From: Dactylorhiza incarnata
Lineage: Eukaryota > Streptophyta > Magnoliopsida > Asparagales > Orchidaceae
Direction of reading: 5' to 3'
NCBI GenBank assembly: GCA_033032865.1
Contig: JAWHQI010000327.1
Span: forward strand, 558,001-622,000
Length of the DNA: 64,000 bases
Part shown: piece after piece, positions 47,001-56,000 of the stretch
Numbering within the stretch: the first letter of the stretch is position 1
How the letters are laid out: the number at the start of each line of letters is the position of its first letter
Program-made: the position numbers and the translations under genes
The notes under the pieces: generated by a model
Seen by the model: the letters and a program-made list of their open reading frames with translations, nothing else
Database searches by the model: none
Told to the model about the DNA's origin: nothing

Positions 47001-50000
47001 TACGCGTAGGGAAGCCGCCGCAACTAATTGGGGCACGCGCATGGAAGCCTCCATGATTATTCCTTTAACAATTAAATGTGTTAATTAATATTAATTAAAT
47101 GCCTTTTAATTAATATTAATTAGACTATAGTATTATTAATTGTATTGTCTTATTTTGTGTGCCCTCCCTCATCTATATAAGAGGGAGGGGTTGGAGTTGT
47201 AAGGTGTTACGCCCGTTACGCCCGGGGCCGAGTCGCGGCTATTTGGGAGACAATACAAGCGTCGGCAACGGCAGGAAGAAGGCGGCAACGGGGCTGAACC
47301 ATCTGGTTCATCCCCCACTCTCTAAATATCGGCTATTGGGGGCTGAACCAAACCGGTTCAGCCCCTATTGGGGCCGGCCAGCCCTCTTTGGCCGGCCCCC
47401 CTTGGTTCCGGGTATAAATAGCCCGGAACCCCCTTTTGGTTGGATTATGCAAGAATATTTTCAGGTAATTCCCTCCTTCTCCTTCAAACCCTAGTTTCTC
47501 TCTATTTCTCTAGATCTCTCTCTCCCTCCCACTTCGTTCCTAACATTTGGTATCAAAGCACTTTCCTTCGCCATGGTTACCACTCGCACGCAAGAAGAGG
47601 CTTCTCGTCTGGAAGCCCTAGAGGAAAACTTCGTTGGGCTATCAGATTCGGTGGAGTCCATCGAGGAGAGTATGAGAACGTCTACACAACGTTTGGAAGA
47701 GCGAATCGAGGCTAGCATGGAAGAGATCAAGGCCCTGTTAGCGCAAAATCTGAAGGGGAAAAGTCCGGCGGCCGCTGAGAATGGCGGATCTACGAACCCG
47801 GCTTCCGAAACCGCCGGATCTCACCCGTCGGCGCCGGTTCTGGCGGTAGCGGCGACGACAGGACCCGATCGGGGACAGACGCACTGGATCGGGATCGGGA
47901 GGCTCTGGCGACTTCGGCGGGGGCCGTGCGGGGGCTGGCGACATCGGAACAGGCAGATACGCCCCTGGCGACTTCGGCGGGGGCCGTGCGGGGGCTGGCG
48001 ACATCGGAACAGGCAGATACGCCCCTGGCGACAGCGGAACGGGCGGATGTGGCCCTGGCGACATCGGAGGGGGCCGTTCCGGCTCGGGCGACATCGGGAC
48101 GGGCCGCTGGGGCCCTGGCGACATCGGGACAGGCCGCTGGGGCCCTGGCGACTTCGGAGGAGGCGGCAGCGCGTGGCGGCGAACTGGGGAGGACCCGATG
48201 GGGCTCGGTCGGCCTCCAGTGCAGGCGGTGGTCCCTCCGGGAGGCATGGGGGGTCTTCTTCCTCACCCCCGGGGATTTGGAGTAGCCGGGGGAATCGGAC
48301 AAGGGGCTCCTGGGATCGCACATCATCCTCCATGGGGACCAATGTATCAACAAGGAAATCCGGGTGCCGGATATGATCAAGGGTGGCGGGGAGCAGGCGC
48401 ACCGCGGGCGTACCTTCCTCCAAAATTAACACGCATGAATTTTCCCTGTTTTAGTGGGGGGGGGGGGGGGGGCGCACTGGAATGGGTACAAAAGGCGAAA
48501 CTTTTCTTTAGCTATCAGGATGTGCCGGAGGGGCAGTGGGTCCAGTTAGCTTCGTTCCATTTGGAGGACGACGCATTTCAGTGGACACAGTGGTTCCTAC
48601 GGGGGCGCGACTTTGTGTCGTGGGCAGAATTTGTGGAGGGCTTTACAGCCCAATTTGGGCCACTTGAGTTCGAGGATTTCGAGGCTCTTTTGCAGAAATT
48701 TCGACAAAAGGGGACTGTGATGGAGTACCGCACCGAGTTCGAGAAGTTGGCCAACCGGGTGCAATGGGGGGAGCGCACGCTGCTCAGCTGTTTTGTGTCG
48801 GGACTCAAGGAGCATCTACGTGATGAGGTGCAGTCGCACATGCCCCGTACACTGAACCACGCCATTACATTGGCACGCATTCAGGAGGAACGGTTCAATA
48901 GACAGAGAGTTCGAGCTGTGGGAAGGCGACCAGCGGCACCAACAGCAGCACGGCGGGATCCGGCAACTGGTAGCAAGCCGACAGTGACACGACTTTCTTG
49001 GAGTGAGCTTGCCGCCAGGAAGGAGAAGGGTCTGTGTTTCAATTGCGACGAGAAGTTCACACCGGGCCATAAGTGTCAGAAAATACAAGTATTCATGTTG
49101 CAAGAGGATGAGGAAGGGGAAACGGTGCCTGAGGAGGAGTCGGACGGGGGGTTAGATTTGAGTGAATTCGGGGTGTCTATACATGCCCTGGAGGGGTGCA
49201 GTCCGCCACTCACCATGAGGCTTACAGGCTGGTTGAATCAAGAGAAGATCACCATTTTGGTGGATAGTGGGAGCACCCACAATTTCATTCACCCTGCGGT
49301 AGCGCGGCGCGTTGGACACATTGTGGATACCGGGCCTGCTTTCCAGGTCATGGTAGCGGATGGCAGCAAATTACAGTGTGAAGGGGTGCTCAAGGGTGTG
49401 GCGCTTCGGATGCAAGGATATACGGGTTACACCGACATATATCTCTTGCCGATCCGGGGTTCTGACATGGTCTTGGGAGTTCATTGGCTACGACAGTTGC
49501 GGCGGGTCACATTTGATTGGGAGCACATGACTATGGAATTCCACCAGGCCGGGAAACAGTTTTGCTTGCGGGGTCTCAAATCATCGCCGATCAAAGAGAT
49601 CTCTCTACGTAGCATGCAGCGGCTGGGAGAGGAAGGCAATATGACGGTAGTACTTATGGCGATTCAGGCATCAACTACGGGCGAGTCGGAGGTACCGATC
49701 CAGTTACGGACTCTTCTTGAAGAGTATGCTGACGTTTTCCAGGAGCTCCGCACACTACCACCCACGAGGTTCCGGGATCATCAGATCCAGCTTAAGGCGG
49801 GGACCGAGCCAATCAATGTTCGACCCTATCGTTACCCGCATGTGCAGAAGGCAGAGATCGAGCGTAGTGTTCGAGAGATGTTGGATGCGGGAATTATCCG
49901 TCCCAGTATTAGTGCATTTTCAGCGCCGATCATTCTAGTGAAAAAGAAGGATGGTTCATGGCGGTTCTGTGTTGATTATCGAGCTCTGAACAGTGTCACG

Positions 50001-53000
50001 GTGAAGGATAAATTCTCAATCCCTCTGGTGGAGGAGTTGTTGGATGAGTTACATGGGGCGTTCGTATTCACCAAGCTGGACTTACGTTCCGGCTATTATC
50101 AGATTCAGATGCGGGAGGAGGACATCCACAAGACAGCCTTCCGGACACATGATGGCCACTACGAGTTTCTAGTCATGGCCAATGGGTTGACCGGTGGGCC
50201 GTCCACTTTTCAGGCAAATATGAATGAGATCTTCCGCAAACTCCTCCGCAAATTTGTGTTGATATTCTTTGATGATATTCTGATCTACAGCGCCAATTGG
50301 GAGGATCATGTGGGCCGTGTTGAGCAGGTCCTCGTCATTCTCCGTCAACACAAACTCTACGCCAAGCGCTCCAAGTGCTCTTTTGGTCAGAAGGAGGTTG
50401 AATATTTGGGACATTTGGTTTCCGGTGATGGCGTCAGAGCCGACCCTCAGAAAATTCAGAGTATGGTTTCATGGCCACGACCACTTACAATTCGAGCACT
50501 ACGGGGATTCCTTGGATTGACTGGGTATTACCGGCGGTTTGTGAAAGATTATGGGAAGATTGCTCGGCCATTGACTCAACTGTTGCAGAAGGACGCCTTC
50601 TCTTGGCAAGGGGAGGCTGAGGAGGCATTTCAGGCGCTCAAGCGGGCTATGACCACCACTCCGGTCCTCGCTTTACCTGATTTCACGAAGGAGTTTGTGC
50701 TCGAGACGGATGCATCGGGTGTGGGCATCGGGGCCGTTTTGATGCAGGAGGGGCGACCGTTGGCCTTCTACAGCAAGGCCCTTGCCCCACGGACATTGGG
50801 GATGTCTACTTATGAGAAGGAACTGTTGGCCATCATCCACGCTGTGGCGCTGTGGCGGCCATACCTGCTTGGCCGACATTTTAAGATACGCACTGACCAT
50901 CAGAGTTTGAAGCATTTCTTGGACCAGCGGGGTGTCTTCGCCCCTTCAACAGAAATGGGTTACTAAGCTCTTGGGTTATGATTATGAGATTACCTATCGG
51001 CAGGGCAAAGAGAACGTGGTAGCAGACGCTCTCTCGCGCCTCCCTGAAGCTACTGTTGCTCACATCACCGGGCCACTTGTTGACTCCTTGGATGAGATAC
51101 AGGACGAAGTTATGCGTACTTCCACGCTACGTCCATTAGTGGAGGCCTTGCAGCGTGGCGAGACCGTGGAAGCCGGTTATCATCTTCAGAATGATCGTCT
51201 TTACCATCAGGGCAGGGTGGTTATTCCTCCAGATTCAGCTTGGAAGACTATCATGATGCATGAGTTTCACTCTTCACCTATGGGCGGGCATGCAGGTGTG
51301 CTTCGTACCCTTCAGAGGGCCAGAGCCAATGTCTTTTGGACCGGAATGCGGCGAGACATACAGGAGTTTGTGCGACAGTGTGAAATCTGCCAACGGCAGA
51401 AGTACGAGACGACTTCTCCAGCTGGACTGCTTGTTCCTTTGGAGATTCCGCAGCAGATTTGGGACACCGTTTTCATGGATTTCATCGACGGATTGCCCAA
51501 GTCTCCGGGTAAATCAGTGATTTTGGTGGTTGTGGACAAACTCTCCAAGTACGGGCATTTCCTAGCTTTGAGTCACCCTTATACTGGCGAGTCGGTAGCC
51601 GCACTTTTTGCTCGGGAGATTATTCGCCTACATGGTCTTCCTCGTGCTGTTATTTCTGATCGGGACCCGACCTTCGTGAGCCATTTTTGGCAGGAGCTGT
51701 TTCGTCTACAGGGGACATGTTTACGCTTCAGCACGGCACACCACCCCCAGTCCGATGGGCAGACGGAGGTTTTAAACCGGGGCCTCGAGACATACTTGCG
51801 CTGCTTTGTGATGGACGAGCCCCGCACATGGCCCGATTGGTTGCACTGGGCAGAGTATTGTTACAACACGTCTTATCATTCGGCCAGCAGGATGACCCCC
51901 TTTGAGATTGTTTACGGCCGTCCTCCGCCGACTCTGAGCAGCTATGAGCCGGGCAGCACGGCTTTGCCCGCCGTTGATCGGGCTCTTCGGGATCGGGATC
52001 GTATGCTAGTGACACTACGCGACAACCTCCTCCTTGCCCAGGACCGTATGAAGCTCCAGGCCGACAAGCATCGCAAGGAGAGGGAATTTGCAGTTGGTGA
52101 TGAAGTCTTTCTCAAGCTCCAACCGTACCGTCAACTGTCTGTAGCTCGCCGATTCAACCAGAAGTTATCTCCTCGCTATTACGGCCCCTTTCGTATTCTC
52201 AGCAGGGTGGGGTCGGTGGCTTACAAGTTGGATCTTCCTACGGGTTCTCGCATTCACCCGACGTTTCATGTCTCATTGCTCAAGCGGAAGGTGGGTGTCA
52301 ATGTGCAGCCAAGTGCTTTTTTGCCTGAGGTCACCGGTGCGGGCGAACTTCGCCAACTTCCTGAGGATGTGTTGCTGCTCAAGTGGAAGCGGCGCGGTGC
52401 GGAGTACCGTCCAGAGCTGTTGGTCAAGTGGAAGAATTTATCGGCGGCACACAATTCTTGGGTTGATTTGCTGGATTTCAAGGAGCTTTATCCCGACTAC
52501 CACCTTGAGGACAAGCTGGTTCTTGATGGGGAAGGGAATGTTACGCCCGTTACGCCCGGGGCAGAGTCGCGACTATTTGGGAGACAATGCAAGCGTCGGC
52601 AACGGCAGGAAGAAGGCGGCAACGGGGATGAACCATCTGGTTCAGCACCCACTCTCTAAATATCGGCTATTGGGGGCTGAACCAAACCGGTTCAGCCCCT
52701 ATTGGGGCCGGCCAGCCCTCTTTGGCCGGCCCCCCTTGGTTCCGGGTATAAATAGCCCGGAACCCCCTTTTGGTTGGATTATGCAAGAATATTTCCAGGT
52801 AATTCCCTCCTTCTTCTCCTTCAAACCCTAGTTTCTCTCTATTTATCTAGATCTCTCTCTCCCTCCCACTTCGTTCCTAACATAAGGTATGCTTGAATGT
52901 ATGCAAGGTTTTAGGGTTGCTCCCTAAGTTTCATCTTTATCCTTCCTCCTTTCGTCTCGCCTTCCACCGCCGGCCCTCCCCCTTGCCAGATTCTTCCTCT

Positions 53001-56000
53001 CTCTCCTTATCTATTCGGTAACAATGGGCTACTACAAGTTCTTTTTCAGTATTTAATGTTGAGATGCAAAGAATATTCTTAGTTATGGTTTAGTTATATC
53101 AGTAGATCAGATTTTGGCGATGGTAAACATAGTCTGTTGTTTGTAAATGTTGCACTTATTATTTAACAGATCAAAATGCCAAGGAGTATTGTTGGATGAA
53201 ACGAAAATGAAATATATTGATAATAGGGCAAATCTCGGAGTTACAAGGCTAATATATAGATGGAAAATACAGACTAATAATTAATATACAACACTCCCCT
53301 TCAAGTTAGGCATGTTATATTCTTCATATCCAACTTGTCAATGAGACCACAAAAAACATTTACACCCAAATCCACGATGAGTATGCCAGCTAATTGTCCT
53401 TCTGACAGAACAAAGGCGGTACAAATAATCCCTCTTTCAATATTCTCCTTGATGAAATGCCCACTCACCTCAATATGTTTGATGTGATCATGTTGAACAA
53501 GACTGTGGGCAATACTAATTGCAGCTTTGTTGCAACAATACAATCTGTAGGAATAAAATCACCTAGGCCAAGATCATATATAAGGGAGCATAACCATACT
53601 CTATCGCATATACCATGTGTCAATGCTCTGAATTAAGCCTCAACACTCGATCGTGAGACCACATGCTGCGTCTTGTGTCTCCAAGTAACTAAATTACCTC
53701 CAATAAATGAGTAATATCATGTGTAGAACACATGTCCTTGACTGATTTAGCCCAACCCGTATCAGGTCGTACCTGTCGTGACCCTATGGGGTGTAGGGGA
53801 CGGACATACCACTATAGGGTCATTGGGCCGCTCATCTTCACTCTCATGACCATATTCACTAGTCATAATAATATCGCTCTCCGCCTGCAACACAAAGTCG
53901 TGATCAGACTCAATCCCATAATCAAGTGAAATATTACTCGTTGCGCACTGAACCTCATCAAGATGGGAGGTATCAAAGTTGGGTGTCGGGCCTCTCGTGC
54001 CAGTGAGAGCACTACTAGACACATTAGTGGCTTGATCTAAACTCCTAGACTCTGTCCTATTGGAGCTCAAGTTCATGCCTTTTAAGTCACTTTTCAGGCG
54101 ATCAATGAGAGCATCCATGTGATCAAATCGATCAAGAAGCAATTGCTGAAATCCGGCATTCAACATCTTTGTTTTTGGATCACTAGGATTATTTATATGC
54201 ATAAAGCTATTCTTAGGATAATGACCTCTATGAAGCTCCTAAGATATAAACATGATCTATACGAACGTGCGGCGATGAATGAGGATGTGTTACGCCCCCG
54301 GACGGATCCGAAGGCGACAACGGGGCTGAACCAACTGGTTCAGCCCCCACTTTCTATTGACGGCCCTCGGGGGGCTGAACCCACCCGGTTCAGCCCCAAT
54401 TGGGGCCGGGGGGCTGCTTCCGATCCCATCTGCGACTCCAGCGCGATCCCGATCCCGATCCCGACGGCTGCTGCTCCAGCGCTTCCAGTCCCCGACTCCA
54501 GTCCGTCGATCCCGACTCCAGTCCGCTGCATCCAGCGTCTCCTTCGAGCGTCTCCTTCCAGACGCCGCCGCCTGCTGTTCCAGACGCTGCCGCCTGCTGT
54601 TCCAGACGCTGCCGCCGCCTGCTCCAGTGCCGCCGCCTGCTGTTCCAGAGGCCGCCGCCTGCTCCAGGGCCACCGCCGCCTGCTCCAGAGGCCGCCGCCT
54701 GCTATTCCAGAGGCCGCCGCCTGCTCCAGGGCCGTCGCCTGCTACTCCAGAGGCCGCCGCCTGAAGCTCCAGCCCTCGACGTCGACTCCTGCGACGTCTC
54801 CAGCGGCCGATTCCGCCTGTTTCGGATCCGCTCGACCCCGACTCCTTCGGATCAGCCCGGCCCCGACTCCAGCGGCTGCCGACAGTCCAGATTTCCGTCA
54901 GCGACCTCTCCAGCGACGTCTCCAGCGGCCGATTCTGCCGGGCGCACAGTTCCGGCTCTTCCGCCGATCCTCTTCCGCGACGATTTCGCCGAGCCTCAAG
55001 GCGTTTGATTCCAGCGGCTTCTTCGACAACGAGCTTCTTCTCCGACTTCTCCTTGAGGAGTACCTCGTCCCATTTCTGCGGAGTCAACCATGGTGACTCG
55101 TTCCCAAGAAAAATCTCATCGGTTGGCCACCCTCGACGAGACTTACACCGGGTTGGCCAACACGGTGGCGGCCCTCGAAGAACAGTTGAAGGCTTCAGAA
55201 AAACGATTGGCAGAAAAGATAGATACGCGCATGGACGAGCTAAAAAGTTTGTTGACTCAGCACATCAAAGGTCAGACTGTGGCGAAAGAAACCAACGCAG
55301 TCCAGATTCTCATTCCGTCTTCAGCATCGGAACACAAAGACTGTGCGGTTCGAGATGGTACCGATCGGGCCTCCATCTTCAATAGGGGACTTGGAATCGA
55401 CGCGTCTGCCATGGTTTCCCCTCCATTCCAGGGGCGCCACGAGGACCGGGAGCACATTTTAGATACAATCGAGTTCAAGGTATCTACCCTGACCTTGCCA
55501 GGAGACTCCGCACCACCCACTATGACTGTTGCAGGGTTGCTCGGCCAACAACCGGTGACCATTATGATTGACAGCAGGAGTACACATAACTTCCTCAACC
55601 CGGCGGTGGCACAGAAGCTTGGGCAAGAGCTCATTAAGGATGCTGCGTCCCAAGTTGTGGTGGCAGGTGGACGCACGTTGCAGTGCGAAGGCAGGCTTCC
55701 GGACGTGAGGGTCAGTGTGCAGGGATACACCGACAAGATGGATGTCTACTTCTTGACCATCCAGGGGTCTGATATGATTCTGGGGACCCAGTGGTTGCGT
55801 CAGCTGGGGAGGGTCACTCTGGATTGGGATGAGTTGACTATGGAGTTTGCGGAGGAAGGGAGGGAGTACTGCCTGAATGGAATCAGAATCTTACCAGTAC
55901 AGGGGCCTTTCTTCGATGCTTGGAGATTGCAAGGAGACGAGCATGACGTAGCTGGGAGGGCGCCGAAGGAAGGGACCGAGCCACCAGATTCCCACCTTGA

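Larger units (their letters stand above)
45347..53023 (+). mobile_element. LTR element A (non-autonomous gypsy-like), split by element B
   Basis: 5' LTR 45347-45739 (393 bp, TGTTACGCATAC...CGGTAACA). 3' LTR 46948-47204 plus 52888-53023 (also 393 bp). Target duplication ATGGG at 45342-45346 and 53024-53028. The internal region is only 1.2 kb. LTRs carry TATATAAGAGGGAGG. Insertion B inside its 3' LTR is proven by its own duplication TAAGG. Confidence 0.93.

Noticed and set aside
53029..53189. Possible missing SCAR exon (minus, [12 protein letters not shown])
   Set aside because: Very short, soon stopped, similarity too weak to support.
53732..55096. ORFs across 54119-55096 and 54290-55087 (both strands)
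   Set aside because: Compositional frames through the CCGCCTGCTCCAG repeat tract of element C; opposite strands are open together and no domain is seen.
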